Below are positions 33,915 to 46,961 of a stretch of DNA of 64,000 nucleotides, piece after piece (the stretch's first letter is position 1; every line of letters starts with the position of its first letter). This DNA comes from Pseudorasbora parva. Taxonomy: Eukaryota; Chordata; Actinopteri; Cypriniformes; Gobionidae. Where the stretch lies: assembly GCF_024679245.1 (NCBI RefSeq), contig NC_090178.1, positions 5,674,202 to 5,738,201 of the forward strand. The letters run 5' to 3'. The position numbers were made by a program, and so were the translations under genes. Under the pieces are notes generated by a model. It made no database searches. It was not told the DNA's origin and saw nothing but the letters and a program-made list of their open reading frames with translations.

Positions 33915-35210
33915 TGTTTGTCATTTTAGGTGTCAGATGGGCTGTTGCACTGAATCTTCACAGATGTCTAGTCTATGCTGCATTGCGTAGCACACTCTGA
34001 TCCCGCTCTTGGGATCTTTGAGTTAGGAACAGAGTCTGTGTCTCTGTGACAGCTAGATGAACTTTAATTCATGTTGGTTTGTGTTGCTGGAGGTAAATAG
34101 GCTTCACATGAATGTAAAGGTTAAATATGTGGAAGGGAACTATGGGTTTAGCAGCAGTCTCATTGGGGCAGTTGCTTTGCTCTTTTAAAGCTGAAAAGGA
34201 AATAAAATCACTCCAAACTGCATCTCGTGTTGTTTTTAAGCTCTTGTCTGACCTCTGTAACTTCACTGTTGGAGGGATTCTCAGGGATCACAGCCAGCTG
34301 TAATTGAAAGAGTGTCGCTCAATGAAATCAACTTCTGCTGCACCAGGGTTTTTTTGTTTTTTTGTAGTTAAAGTGAGCTGGCTTTGAAATGCCGAGTCCC
34401 ACAGGGGAAGGAATACCAGTAGTCTTCCATCATGTTAATCAATGAGCCTCCAACAGCTGTTTTCTCATTTAATATTACACTTTTTACCCTATCTCCTGGG
34501 CAGCAACCAAGAAATGTTAAGCCATGACCGTGCATTTTGTAAGGCTAACCTTTCACTTGCTTTATATTGTGTTTATTCTCTTCATAAAATGATATATTTT
34601 GCTGGCAGAGTTCATGCATTTATTCATGTGCACACAATAAAATGCTTTCCATGATGAAATTAGGAACAGTGATTTACTGACCTTTTTTTAGAGTAAACTG
34701 TTCATAGAAAAGGACTGTGCATTCACATTTGGCCTCATTCATGCAGCATGAGTAGAATAAATGTGTGCATTTGTAACCCAATTCTTACACAGATTGTCAT
34801 ATGCAATGACTTTTTTTACAGACTATGGTGACACATTTCCCTGTTATTAACATTGTAAATCTAGCATGTTTTTATATTTTCATTTAAAAGTTATATTATA
34901 GAAAACAAGCTAAGGCTGCTGTGTGTGTGTTTGCACATTTCTGCAAAACACAAAAAAATTACCAATACATACAAATCACTGCAGTTTCTAACTGAAACGA
35001 ATACTAGAGGCAGTAAAACAGCAAGCTTTTTAAATATTTTGTATACTAAATTATGATTACAGTGGCAGATTATCAATTAATAAATATGTGGTTACTTGTG
35101 AAATATTATATTATGACCTCAAAACACTTTTTACCATAATGCATGATTTGTAAATGATTATATTTTGATGTTTGCATCACATAACCAGCTCCATGTTACA
35201 TGTTTGGTCT
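33915..35210. other. Unique intronic sequence
   Basis: No coding similarity, no repeat ends and no tandem arrays seen. Confidence 0.4.
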
Positions 35211-35216
35211 GTGTCT

Positions 35217-35765
35217 TGCTGCGTTCCAGTTCGTTTTCATCATGCCCTTCACTCGCGAACCTCCCTTTGTCTCGTTCACTCGGATGTGTGTCATTGCTTA
35301 CGTTGCATGAGTGCCCACTACTGGCGGAAACTTTTTCAATGGACTGAACTGGAACGCCCTTAGCCCTTGATCACTTGGAATCCATTATGGAGTTGATTTA
35401 TTATTTATTTTTTTCCTTTACGAAATTGTTTAATGCAGCATTCTATATGTATATGGATGTGTTTGGGTTGTTTTAAATATTTAAAAAAATATCATAGAGT
35501 TGTTTGTGGTGGGGTAAATGAAACATGATATGGGGTGACGTCACAATCGCGTTGCATTGTGGTATTTGAAGCTGCCTGAAGTGTACATATGAAGTAGACT
35601 CGCTCACTCGGTCAAAATCGAGGGAGCAAGGGTCTGTCCATATAAACTTCCCTTGTCCACTTCACGAAGTGGAACGCACTTCAAAATGGTGGCGGGGATT
35701 CACCCAAGGGGAAGTGCTTAGGGAAGTTTGCAAGTGCGTGTCTTAAAGTGGAGTGGAACGCAGCA
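35217..35765. mobile_element. Non-autonomous DNA transposon with TGCTGCGTTCCA ends
   Basis: The left end tgctgcgttccagtt and the right end (inverted tgctgcgttccactcc) are flanked by TCT on both sides (35214-35216 and 35766-35768), a possible 3-bp target duplication. 'ctgaactggaacgc' near 35343 and 'gtggaacgcac' near 35671 echo the ends inside the element. No coding capacity. Confidence 0.65.
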
Positions 35766-35789
35766 TCTGTTGTGTTTTGCCAACGGGGT

Positions 35790-36415
35790 AATCTAGCACT
35801 CGGAAAGCGTTCCACCCATAGGGGCGGCCATTGCTAACCAAGCCATCACCTGCTGTTAGCATCCCATTGACTCCCATTCATTTTTGAGTCACTTTGACAG
35901 TGAATAACTTTACATCTGAGGCATTTAAAGACTCTATTTGTCCATTGTTTATTTCTAAAGAAACACGACAATGCATAAAAGGCTCCATTACCTTGTATCT
36001 TACACTATCGCCCGGTAGAAGCTGTTTTTTGTAAAAATAGGCTAACGATTGCGTCATAACCAACAGGTGAGAAATTACCGTATAGACAGGAGGAGGCGCT
36101 CAGAAGCAATATTTTACTGTCTATGAGGCAGTCGGGGGGACGTGGAGACAAAGTCTGATAAAGTCAAGGGGGAAGAATGGGGAGAAGCCCATAGTGAGCC
36201 AAAAGCAACGGGAGAAAATATTTAAACAACGTGATTCAGATTTCACTTTCCACAACTACTAGAAGACCTACAGCTGTCAGACAGGAGGCTCACGTCACAT
36301 CTACGTCGTCAAGCTCAATCTGAGCCTGCGCAGTTCACTCAGCCATCAGGAAGTGAGTGCCTCTGATTGCCTCTGAAGTCAATGGGATCGCTCTGTCCAT
36401 TTCTTTTACTGTCTA
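35790..36415. mobile_element. Cyprinid interspersed repeat ending 'tttacTGTCTATG'
   Basis: Contains 'cattgactcccattcatttt', 'gagcctgcgcagttcactca' and ends 'tccatttcttttactgtcta'. These blocks are found repeatedly in cyprinid genomes. 'ttttactgtctatg' also occurs internally at about 36112. Superfamily not assigned. Confidence 0.5.
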
Positions 36416-36424
36416 TGTGTTTTC

Positions 36425-36728
36425 CACCTGTACTTCCTTGTTTAGTCACATGTTTCTTTGTTCTTAGTTTTCCCGCCACTGTTCAGTCCCCTCGTTAGTT
36501 TAGTTATGTCAGCTGTGCCTTGTTATCTGTGCAACCTGTCCCCTTCATTAGTCTAGTCATCAGTGTGTGTATTTAAGTTCCTTGTGTTCAGTCCTTCATT
36601 GCCCGGTCTTGATGTTATCCATACGTTGGTATAGTGTGTCAGATGTTTTTTGAAAAGTTAGTATTTTGAATAAAAGCTAATTTGTGTTTGGAAGTCTTGA
36701 ACTCTTCTTCGGTGCTGCATCTACACAT
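36425..36728 (+). mobile_element. Possible LTR fragment
   Basis: A 'tgtatttaagttcc' TATA-like block, then 'gaataaaagc' (polyadenylation-like) and an end 'ggtgctgcatctacacataaca' give the order expected of an LTR. No partner LTR or primer-binding site was found, so this is tentative. Confidence 0.35.
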
Positions 36729-36729
36729 A

Positions 36730-37470
36730 ACACTCCATATGTTTGGCCTTTTTTTTTTGACATACTAAACTAAAGCTCACCCATTGCAGCACTGCACTTG
36801 CGATGCAGAGCTCATGGGTACGAGTTCAGTGAGACACAAGTCACGACAAAAGAGCTCAAGGGCTTGTGGAAGCAAGCCAAAATGGCATGCTTGCTTCAGC
36901 AAATGTGTTTTTATGTTTGCTTTTGGGTTTAGGTAGGTTTAGTGTAGGGGGTACGTTATTTTCAAACGTGATGGATTATCCTTTTAGCACCACTCATCGG
37001 ACATTTCAATTCAGAATTTCTGCGATACGTACAACAACCAGCATAATAAAACGTTGTCGGATTCACATTCATTTGTTTCAGATTTCTTTTTTTTCTCATT
37101 CATTTAGCCTCTGCATCAAATAAATACCTAGGGTTGTGTTTTTTTTCTTCTAAGAGAATCTAGCCATTGTAAGGCTTTTTGTATGCAATAACACTTTCCT
37201 TCTACAAAATACAAAATACCTTTAGTTTTATTTTCTTCCAACTGTCTTTCTTGAGGGCCTGAGTGTGCTTATTACACCACAGCATCTTCTTTAAGTGCAA
37301 AGCAGCAACGTGTATAAAATGCTGAAAAAAAGAGAGTCAATAGGATTTTGTAACTATATTATTTAGCAGAAATGCTGCCACAGCTTTTTTTTTCTAATGA
37401 GCCTGGGTTGGATTTTAATGCAACAGCTGATGAGTGATGGCAAATTTGACATCTTTCTCTCTTCAATAAA
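36730..37470. other. Unique intronic sequence with a short repeat scrap
   Basis: 'gggtttaggtaggtttagtg' at about 36927 is a scrap of the repeat family also seen at 59700. Nothing else recognised. Confidence 0.35.
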
Positions 37471-37472
37471 TC

Positions 37473-37890
37473 AGTCAACTTTATTTATATATCGCTTTTA
37501 TAATGACGATTGTTTCAACAGTGTTAAACAGGACACTATTGCAACAAAATTTGATTTGGCTAGTTTGATTTGGCTAGTTTATAGAATGAAATATGACCTA
37601 ATTAATACATTTAATTTGTATATTTAGTTGAATAATTTGAATCATAATTTTAATGACCCCAACTGAGCAAGCCAAGCCAAAGGCGACAGTGGCGAGGAAC
37701 CAACACTCCACCAGGGCATGATGGAGAGAAATAAACCTTGGGAGAAACCAGACTCAGTCGGGGGGCCAGTTCTCCTCTGGCCTAATATTAAACAGTGTAT
37801 ATTATTATTCTGCCAACCCTGCAAGTCATAAATCATATTAGATCGGAATATTCTAAATTTTGGGTAACACACAAGAGACGGGTTCATTTA
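37473..37890. mobile_element. Teleost interspersed repeat ('ggcgacagtggcgaggaacc')
   Basis: Starts 'tcaactttatttatatatcg', continues 'atgacgattgtttcaacagt', then 'aagccaaaggcgacagtggc', 'aaaccttgggagaaaccaga' and 'ccagttctcctctggcctaa'. This is a common fish repeat related to retroelement tails. The minus-strand open frame across it is not a gene. Confidence 0.6.
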
Positions 37891-39405
37891 GGATGGCGCG
37901 TTGATTACACAAGAGTATGAATACTTGAAAGATCAGAGTTATTTCGCCGGAGACAGGTTTATTGAGGATGACGTGCCGGTGAGGCAAATTCAGAGGAGAC
38001 CAATGTAATCGATCTCTCTTCTGACCAATGTAATCGATCTCTTGTTTTTTTAGAAGTCAGAAATAATATTGTGGAATTTTTTTTTTTTTCTTTTGCTATT
38101 GGGGTAAACTAATTGTTGGATTTTCCGTTTACCACTATATAAGCTTACCCAACTATGACACTTCCGAGAAACCTTTTAAAGGGTATATGAATGTGAAATT
38201 GGTTTTGCGAATGCTTTTGTTAAGCGCTGTACTTTATAAATTCCCATTGACTCCTTGTGCATCTTTAAGGGTCATATGTGTGCTCTGTGGAAGTGCTGTA
38301 ATGACACAAGATGACACTCATTGCTCGGTTTCTCACAAACTCTTCATTGTTATTGGCAGTTTGAGAATGAGTTTCACGGTGGCTAAGCTGAAACCCAGAC
38401 CATTCAGCTCTTCAACAATTATGTTTTCATGGCTAGGTTACTTAGTAGAAGATTCTAATCTTATGTTCTGAAGAAATAATCAGTTTGATTTATAATTGTG
38501 CATGTTCCAGGAAGCTGTACTCCAAAACGTGTCATCCACATATTTGTGCTTCATTTTAGGTCAAGGAGAAACGGCTGAAACGCTGCCGAAAGATTTGTTT
38601 AGTTTGGCAAATGCTGTTGACTGCAGCTCATGATTCTTGTGTTACTATGGCAACCTGGAAATAGGAGGTTGAGATGGGAAAAGAGCCGAACAAAAGGACC
38701 ATGACACATTTGTTGTGATGTCCCTCATGGCTCTGTCTCCAAATCACTCACTACCCATAAGGACTGGGTGGTTTGACGGGGTCTACATTTAGTTTTGTGT
38801 ATCAAATCGGATCTTTTGATTTGCATCAAGCTTCAAAAAATGGAAACACTGTACAATAAGGTCTCATTATTTAATGCATTAATTAAAATGAATTTCTATT
38901 GAGCAATTAATTTGTTACTGTAATTATGAGATAAAACCAAATACCTGTTATTTGTAAAGTAAAAAAGGGTATGCAATATATGCAGCATTTTTGGGTAACA
39001 TTTTCAGGCAAAAATAACCATTGTAATTTGTTGCTGTAAAATTATTTGTAATATAAGACTTCAGTCATGCTGTCTACCCCTACCGTAATGCATCAGAACA
39101 TTTATTTGGCTCGCCGTCCGGTTCATTTTCGCTGTGAGGTGTTATACATTTTAAGAAGGGCAAAGCGAGTTGCCTTCTTTTGGCCCACTGAGTTTTTATA
39201 TTAGAAGGTCTGATAAGTTTTCCAACAGCTCGACAGCAAGTAAACAAGACAGACCTCTGGGGTCAGAGGCCTGAAGAGACGATTAATTAGTGATTTCATA
39301 AAAGCACACAACGCTCAGGAAGACATTTAAGAGCCTGAGCGCTAATGGATGGAAACAAAGCAAGATAATGACATTAAATGTCCTGTTATCCAGTGCAGAA
39401 CTGAA
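37891..39405. other. Mostly unique intronic sequence
   Basis: Near 38843 there is one end of the CACTTTACAATAAGG MITE family ('actgtacaataaggtctcat') without a clear partner. No coding similarity. Confidence 0.4.
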
Positions 39406-39407
39406 CT

Positions 39408-39530
<123 letters not shown>

Positions 39531-40327
39531 AATCTTAACTGTTTGTGTTAAGTTGATGAGGATAGAAGTGAATGCAAACTGAATGAAAAAGTAGAAGATT
39601 CCCCACTAAGCATACTTGTTGTTGTGAGGTTTATGTTCTGTTTTGGCTCCCATTTCCTGTGTTTATGTCCCGTCTTCTTTAGTTGACCTAGACCGTTTCT
39701 CAATATGTGTTATTTTCTGTACTTCTGTTCTTCTGGACTTGATAAACGTCATCAGTCGCTGCCCAATGGGGGCAACAGTATGCTGTGACCAGTCTCAGTT
39801 AGTCTTTTTTTAATAAGAAAAACTAATATAATATTATTAAACATTATTAAAACATATAGTTTTACCTAAAGTACTTGTATAAATAATGTGTTTCTTTTGC
39901 CCCATGTTTACCTCATGCATATAATATAAGATTTTTAAACAAACAAACCACTTTTATGATTTATTTACACAAAATCTGTTGCTCCATCAATGTTCAATAA
40001 AACATTCATATTTTTTTCCAGCAAACATATGGGAGTAGTGAAAAGCACATTGTTCTTAAGGTGTGCCTTTAGGCCATCCTATCCCACAATTACTTTTTTT
40101 CAGGTGAGAATGTAGTTGTTTGAACCTTACATCTGTAGTTTATTTATAAAAGTAGCATCTATTTTTCCGGAGTCGTGAGATCCAGGCCATCACCAGGCTC
40201 TCAGCGCTCATTTACCCCGCCGTGAACAGCCTTAGCTCAGCTTGTCCTGACGTTTGCTGCTGGCTCGGATCTCTCTGTAGTCGCAGCGTTTCTCAGAGTG
40301 TGAGGCGCGCCCCACTGGTGGGGAATA

Positions 40328-41158
40328 GGCCCCGTTCACACTGCAAGTCTTAATGCTCAATTCTGTTTTTTTGCTCAGATCTGATTTTTTGTTTGGCTGT
40401 TCACATTACCTTTTAAAATGTGGCCTAAATCTGATTCCAGTGTGAACTGTTTGAGGTAACCCGCATGTGCAGAAGAACAATATCAATCACATCAGACGCA
40501 GCACGCTGTTGCACTAAAGTTCGGGAGGTTATGGAGGAAGTAAGCATTTTCGCTTTTTTTTAAACATGTTTGTGTAATGGAAGCCATAACATTAATGAGC
40601 AGGTGCTGAAGAGGAGAAGAACGAAAAGAAAGAGAGCAGAATTGGTTATTTTGGCCTTTTATCTCCTTCCTTTGGCACTGAAGCCACGTTTTTTTGTGTC
40701 CCCGTTCTTCCATTTCGCGTGCTTTCAAAAACGGACCGCTTACGGTAGGATCCTTCTAGTTTAGCTTGAATTGATGTATCTCCCCATATACTAATCAGGT
40801 CTAACACCTCACTCTCCCTCCATTGACTCACTCCATCGCTGTTCTCCATATCTAGTCAAGTTTTTAATGTTACTGTCTGTGTCTGTTGTGTCTAGGGCGA
40901 TCTCGCCAGCACATCGTAAAATACGCATCATATCCGCATCAAATCAGCCTTGGCTGTTCACACTGCGGCCGCATTGGAAAAAATCAGATCTGGGTCTGAT
41001 TCAGGACCACATATGTATGTGGTCTAAATCGGATTTGAAAAAAATCTGATCTGGGCTAGATTTGAGTGTTCACACTACCTCTGAAGAAGTCTGACCTGGT
41101 CACTTGACCCCAAAAAAATCAGATTTGGGCCACTTTTGCCTGCAGTGTGAACGGGGCC
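40328..41158 (-). mobile_element. PIF/Harbinger-type element with ATA target duplication (831 bp)
   Basis: The ends GGCCCCGTTCACACTGCA and inverted GGCCCCGTTCACACTGCA are identical over 18 bp and flanked by ATA at 40325-40327 and 41159-41161. Subterminal 'cagatctgatttttt' and 'ggcctaaatctgatt' motifs repeat at both ends. A broken Myb/SANT-type DNA-binding protein lies inside on the minus strand. Short GGCC ends with a 3-bp duplication and this protein fit PIF/Harbinger. The DDE nuclease gene is absent. Confidence 0.82.
40650..40849 (-). pseudogene. Myb/SANT-like (trihelix) Harbinger DNA-binding protein, frameshifted
   Basis: Minus-strand reading starts MENSDGVSQWRESEVLDLIS, then IWGDTSIQAKLEGSYRKRSV. 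After a frameshift it continues AREMEERGHKKTWLQCQRKE in another frame. The W..sEV..LI.IWGD..IQ..LEGSYR...VFE...EMEERG..KTW.QCQ.K pattern is the Myb/SANT-like domain of the accessory protein encoded by Harbinger transposons, which helps bring the nuclease to the ends. Only the N-terminal domain remains, then frames close. The full accessory protein is usually 200-300 residues. Confidence 0.82.
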
Positions 41159-41161
41159 ATA

Positions 41162-41777
41162 GAGACATGACTAGTGGGGCGTGACAAACGGGAGGAAATG
41201 TGTACATTTTTTGTGCCCATCTCTATTAACCTTTTGAGCGGTCCCACGTGGGATTTTTATCTCTATCCCCCTGAGAGTACGGATCCACATATGGGATTTA
41301 TAGTGTTCAGTGGCGTGACATAACTGCCAGATTCAAACGGTGGGACGTGCTTCGGCTGACGCTGAGCCAGATGCATCATGCAGTGTTTTCAACCACATAC
41401 CGTTTATTTTAGGTTTAATTTAATTGGTAACATTCAAATACACAAATAGGCTACTAGTAAAACAATACATTTAGAGTTTGTAGAAAACACACTGGTGTCT
41501 ATGGAAGCAGCAATAACAATCCATTCAAATATAATTGGCCGACTATAAAATATAATTGTTTTATTCATATCAGATACAAATAGTGTAAGTAACTATAAAG
41601 TTTACTCTATTCTTCTCCCAGTTCACTGGTCACTTACTTATTCCAGTAGAAGCTGATGAATATGCGTGTTGTAAATCCGATTGACAGGACTCTGAACTGC
41701 GGTGCATTTGTTCAAACGGTTCAAACGTGGCAGGGCCCATCTCACATTATAGATTAAAATCAAGATCATTTATAAAG
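41162..41777. other. Intronic sequence, no clear feature
   Basis: 'gagcggtcccacgtgggatt' near 41237 resembles scraps of a fish repeat, but no ends or duplications are visible. Confidence 0.35.
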
Positions 41778-42161
41778 TGTGGTGTGGCAGGCAGCGGGGC
41801 GGGGGACCGCGAGAGAAGGCCGGTGATGAGTGGTAATGAGTGCCAGCTACGTGACACACCGGTCTCGTCTCGTCTCGCGGCCAAGTGACGGGAGCATAAA
41901 AGGAGGAGCGAAGGCAGCGGAAGACGAGAGAGGACCGGGCCTGGATTTTATGTTGAGTTTTGTTTAAGTTTTATTATGTTTATGTGGGCAGTCGTTCGTG
42001 AGGGGCTGCCCAAGTTTTATTTTGTGGGTGTTTGCGGGCAGTCGTCCGTGAGGGGCTGCCCGCAGTTTTACTTTCGTTTTGTTTATTTATTTATATATTA
42101 AAGTTTGTTGAACGTTCACCGGTTCCCGCCTCCTTCGTTCCCATCTACGAACATCGTTACA
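41778..42161 (+). repeat. LTR-like repeat, 5' copy
   Basis: A 384-bp TG...CA unit. It contains two consecutive hairpins, gggcag...ctgccc, at 41986-42011 and 42036-42061, spaced exactly 50 bp apart as a small internal direct repeat near the end of the transcribed part. Confidence 0.6.
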
Positions 42162-42162
42162 C

Positions 42163-42180
42163 TGGTGCCAAAACCCGGGG
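42163..42180 (+). promoter_or_regulatory. Primer-binding-site-like sequence
   Basis: TGGTGCC followed by AAAACCCGGGG lies one base after the LTR's CA end. TGG is the complement of the CCA tail of tRNAs. I cannot name the tRNA. Confidence 0.45.
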
Positions 42181-42562
42181 GGAAGGAGGTAGCTGCTGTC
42201 GAGGAGCCCTCGCTGCTTAGGGGGATCGTGGTGCTGAGGAGGTCGGCCAGCGCGGATGAATGAGGACCGCGAGGGCTGCCCGAGGCGATGGTGCTGGAGC
42301 GAGGAAGGTGGGACAGAGACCTCGCTGCTGTGCCCCTGGGTCGAGGTGGGGTGGCTGCCGTCCAAGAGGGAGCGGAGGAGTCGCCGCGCTTGCCGTGAGC
42401 CGGAGCCTGCTGCCGTCCACCAGATAGGGGAGGAGCAGGGAGTGCGGGGCTCGCTGCCGGGTCCCTCAGTAGGAGGAGTCACTGCCGGCCGCCAGGGGGC
42501 GGAGGAGGGGGGGCTGAGAGAGCCAAGGCAACGGAAGACGAGAGAGGACCAGGCCTGGATTT

Positions 42563-42673
42563 TCTCTCGCCTTCTGCTGCCTTGGCCTCTCCTTTTATGC
42601 TCCCGTCACTTGACCGCGAGACGAGACCCGGCCTGCTCTCGCGGTCCCCCGCCCCGCTGCTTGCCACACCACA
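42563..42673 (-). repeat. Inverted partial LTR
   Basis: The complement matches the first part of the LTR at 41778: 'gcagcggggcgggggaccgc', 'tctcgtctcgcgg', 'aagtgacgggagcataaaag' and 'aaggcagc'. It lacks a ~45-bp block present in the 5' copy between 'aggccgg' and 'tctcgtctcg'. It stops after the transcribed-region start. Confidence 0.85.
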
Positions 42674-43139
42674 TTTAGGTTTTTAAATGGCAAATCAAAA
42701 CCACAATTGGATTACTAGATAGTTGATGACATGGTAAGCAAGTTTGTCAATATTTTGAATAAAAAAGAAAAAAACGTAATAAAAGCGATACATCTGTCAT
42801 TCAGCGCTATTTTGGTTGTGGTGAGTCACGTGATTAACATGACGCGTTGCCATGGAAACATTAAGGTGATACGTTCTAAAATAACGTTGCCTTAAAAAAA
42901 CTCACACTGGGAGTCAGTTACAATATTTTGACTGTACACATGAAAGGTTTAGATGTGATGTTAATAAAATAAACGTTAACAGGCAAACTTAAAGCCTAGA
43001 TAATTACCATTTTGTTGGGGCGATTGGGGACAGGTGGGGCTCGGAGCCCTTCCCTCCCTCCAAAGTGGGGAATGGCAGAAAAAGTTTGAGAAACACTGCT
43101 ATAGTGGTTAAACCACTGATAATGACTGAATAATGACTG

Positions 43140-43450
43140 GATTGATCACTGTCAATGTCCAGAAAGGGAATAAAAACATCATCAAAGTAGTCTATATGAG
43201 ACATCAGTGGGTTAATTAGAATCTCTTGAAGCATCGAAAATACATTTTAGTCCAAAAATAACAAAAACTACGACTTTATTCAGCATTGACTTCTCTTTCC
43301 TGTTTGTTTTCAGTCCTCAAATAAAGATTCAAACGGTCATGAATCAGCGGATTGATTCATGATTCGGATCGCCAATGTCACGTGATTTCAGCAGTTTGAC
43401 ACGCGATCCAAATCATGAATCAATCCGCTGATTCACAACCGTTTTTCCCA
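43140..43450 (+). mobile_element. Partial copy 2 of the 19150 MITE family
   Basis: Shares about 200 bp with 19305-19500: 'gtccagaaagggaataaaaa', 'catcagtgggttaattagaa' and 'cgactttattcagcattga'. It then carries a run of 'gattcatgattcggatcg' and inverted 'gatccaaatcatgaatc' motifs forming an imperfect palindrome. Confidence 0.7.
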
Positions 43451-44850
<1,400 letters not shown>

Positions 44851-44856
44851 CAATCT

Positions 44857-45163
44857 CATGGTCATGCGTATAAATAGTACGAGTGTGAAATCTCGTGGAA
44901 TGGAAACGCCAAAATGAGTTTTGGTGTGCAAATGCTAGGCAGTTTTTTGCGTGCATATGAAACGCACTTTATGGCGTGCATATTACACGGTCTTGGGTAG
45001 GTTTAGTGGGGTGGGGGGTTCGTACGTATAATACGCCATAAAGTGCATATCATATGCACACGAAAAAACGCGTACCATATGCACACCAAAACTCATTTTG
45101 GCCTATACATTCCACGAAATTGCACACTCGTACTATTTATATGCATTTTCGTGAGATCCAGCT
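44857..45163. mobile_element. Palindromic (foldback) MITE inserted in the satellite
   Basis: The left arm 'aatctcatggtcatgcgtat', 'aaatagtacgagtgtgaaat', 'ccaaaatgagttttggtgtg' is repeated in inverse in the right arm ('cacaccaaaactcattttgg', 'cactcgtactatttatatgc', 'cgtgagatcc'). The centre includes 'gggtaggtttagtggggtgg'. Arms are about 130 bp each. Confidence 0.88.
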
Positions 45164-45425
45164 CATTTATCATTCTATCATTCAATTGTTCTATCTATCA
45201 TTTTATCATTGAGTCGTTATATTTATCATTCTCGTTCAATCATTCTATCTATCGTTCAGTCTTTCTAGCTATTGTTATGTATCATTCTATCTACCATTCA
45301 ATAATTGTGTCTCATTCTATGTATCGTTCTATCTATCGTTCAATTATTCTATTGTTCTATCTATCATTCCATCTATGGTTCTATCGTTCAGTTGTTTCGC
45401 CCTGTATATCTGTCAGTCAGTCAGA
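45164..45425. repeat. Degenerate TCTA satellite, right part
   Basis: Continues the same 'cattctatctatcgttcaat' phrasing as 44335-44850 after the palindromic insert, ending in 'cagtcagtcagatag'. Confidence 0.88.
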
Positions 45426-45429
45426 TAGG

Positions 45430-46310
45430 GTTTCATTTTCAGGTGTTGTGATTTGATTGTTTGAATCTCTTCCAGAATGGCATCATAAAAGTCTTATTTG
45501 AGCAGCAAAAGGCAATATGATTTCAAAGCTGCTGGATAAAATGACTACAAAGCTCAAGCCAAATTGCTCTCCTTTAGGTCCTCCTGAGAAAACCAAGCAC
45601 TCATTAATCTCCGGCGACACCTCTTCTCTTTGAAAGAACAAACATTATAGTGCTCATGTTAATCAGGTAGTTATCTAATAGATGTACACAAAGGCTGTTC
45701 GGTCTTCCCAGCATGCCCCTCTCTTAATGACACTAAAGAAACGGTTGTGGAGGGTTCAGTAAGCATCTGGGCATGTGATTTGACCGGTACTGTATGAATC
45801 AGTGAATCATTTGGACAAAATGAACTGATTCTTCATAAATGTTCATATATAACTGTGAATGTGAGAGAGCTCAGAGAGCATGTTGCATTTCGCCTCTGTC
45901 CGCTTGACTGTAGTCTGAGTTCATGTCAGCACTGTATTCTGTCACGCTATGCCACTACATGCTGGTAAAATAAGCTTGTTTTAGTTAAGTTAGTCATGTT
46001 ACTACTTTTAGTGTTATTCCCTGAGGCTACTGTCAACAGGGTTGTTTTCCTCCTGCTGTCACTGTATAGAAGTCATGTGATCCGTGTAAGACCCAACTCT
46101 GTGACAGTGGCAGGGGCCGTGTGTGTGTGTTGTCAGCGTTGCTGCCTCACTGAACCGCTAATGTGAGCCGCGTCACACGTGCTGCTGTTCATTCAGAGCG
46201 AAAGGCTCAGGGGATGCATGAGACTCGTGTTTCTTTTCCTATGCACCAGATATCGAAATATATTCAATATCGCAATATGGCTTAGTGCGATTATCAAAGT
46301 CGTGCAGGCT
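45430..46310. other. Unique intronic sequence
   Basis: Near 46248 'gatatcgaaatatattcaat' resembles hAT-type terminal text, but no partner is clear. Nothing coding. Confidence 0.35.
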
Positions 46311-46509
46311 AAAATTGAAAGGGTTAGTTCACCTAAAAATGACTATTCATCCTCGAGCCATCCGAGATGACTTTCCTCTTTCAGCCAAACAGAATCAGAG
46401 TTATATTAAATAATATTCTGGCTCTTCCAAGCTTTATAATGGGAGTGAATGGTACATGAGAATTATGAAACTGAAAAAGCACATCCATCCCTCATTACAG
46501 TAACCAATA

Positions 46510-46755
46510 TATGTGACTCACGACCACAAAACCAGTTATGTGTCGCACGGGCCAACAATACATTGTATGGGTGAAAATTATCCATTTTTCTATGCCAAAA
46601 ATCATTAGGATATTACGTAAAGATCATGAAGATATTTAGGATTTTCTCAATATTTAGATTTTTTTTTTCTGCCACTGATTCCAGATTATAAAGTCGTAAA
46701 ATGATTTTTTTTTTCTTACAAAAACGCACCTCTTCTGTTCAGAAGTCCTTTATTA
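46510..46755. mobile_element. Cyprinid interspersed repeat ('aaaatcattaggatatta')
   Basis: Contains 'gtgactcacgaccacaaaac', 'cattgtatgggtgaaaatta' and 'gccaaaaatcattaggatat', recognisable blocks of a very abundant carp/zebrafish DNA repeat, here truncated. Confidence 0.6.
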
Positions 46756-46785
46756 ACCCTACAGAGCTATATGGATTACTATTAT

Positions 46786-46961
46786 GATGGATGGATGGAT
46801 GGATGGATGGATGGATGGATGGATGGATGGATGGATGGATGGATGGATGGATGGATGGATGGATGGATGGATGGATGGGTGGATGGATGGGTGGATGGAT
46901 GGATGGATGGATGGATGGATGGATGGATGGATGGGTGGATGGATGGGTGGATGGATGGATG
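46786..46961 (+). repeat. (GGAT)n tetranucleotide array, about 175 bp
   Basis: Uniform ggatggat units with a few 'gggt' variants in the second half. The open frames (MDGW... and HPSI...) are translations of the repeat. Confidence 0.97.

Larger units (their letters stand above)
41778..42673 (+). mobile_element. LTR-type retroelement remnant with an inverted second LTR end
   Basis: 41778-42161 has LTR features: it starts TG, has a 'gcataaaagg' TATA-like box near 41892, a late 'attaaag' polyadenylation-like signal and ends CA. One base later comes 'tggtgccaaaacccgggg' (42163-42180), resembling a tRNA primer-binding site. The far end (42563-42673) is the beginning of the same LTR in inverted orientation (tgtggtgtggca outward). 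42527-42562 repeats an LTR segment in direct orientation. No target duplication found. No gag/pol frame; the 140-codon open frame at 42256 is a GC-composition frame. Confidence 0.65.

Noticed and set aside
41778..42673. Reading the element as a plain TIR DNA transposon
   Set aside because: The TG...CA unit with TATA-like and polyadenylation-like signals followed at once by a TGGTGCC primer-binding-like site is better explained as an LTR; the inverted end remains unexplained and is kept as a finding.
42256..42678. 140-codon open frame on the + strand in the LTR-like element
   Set aside because: The composition is Gly/Glu/Arg-rich from GC-rich repeats, and an equally long frame exists on the minus strand (42087-42482). 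It also crosses the inverted LTR joint.
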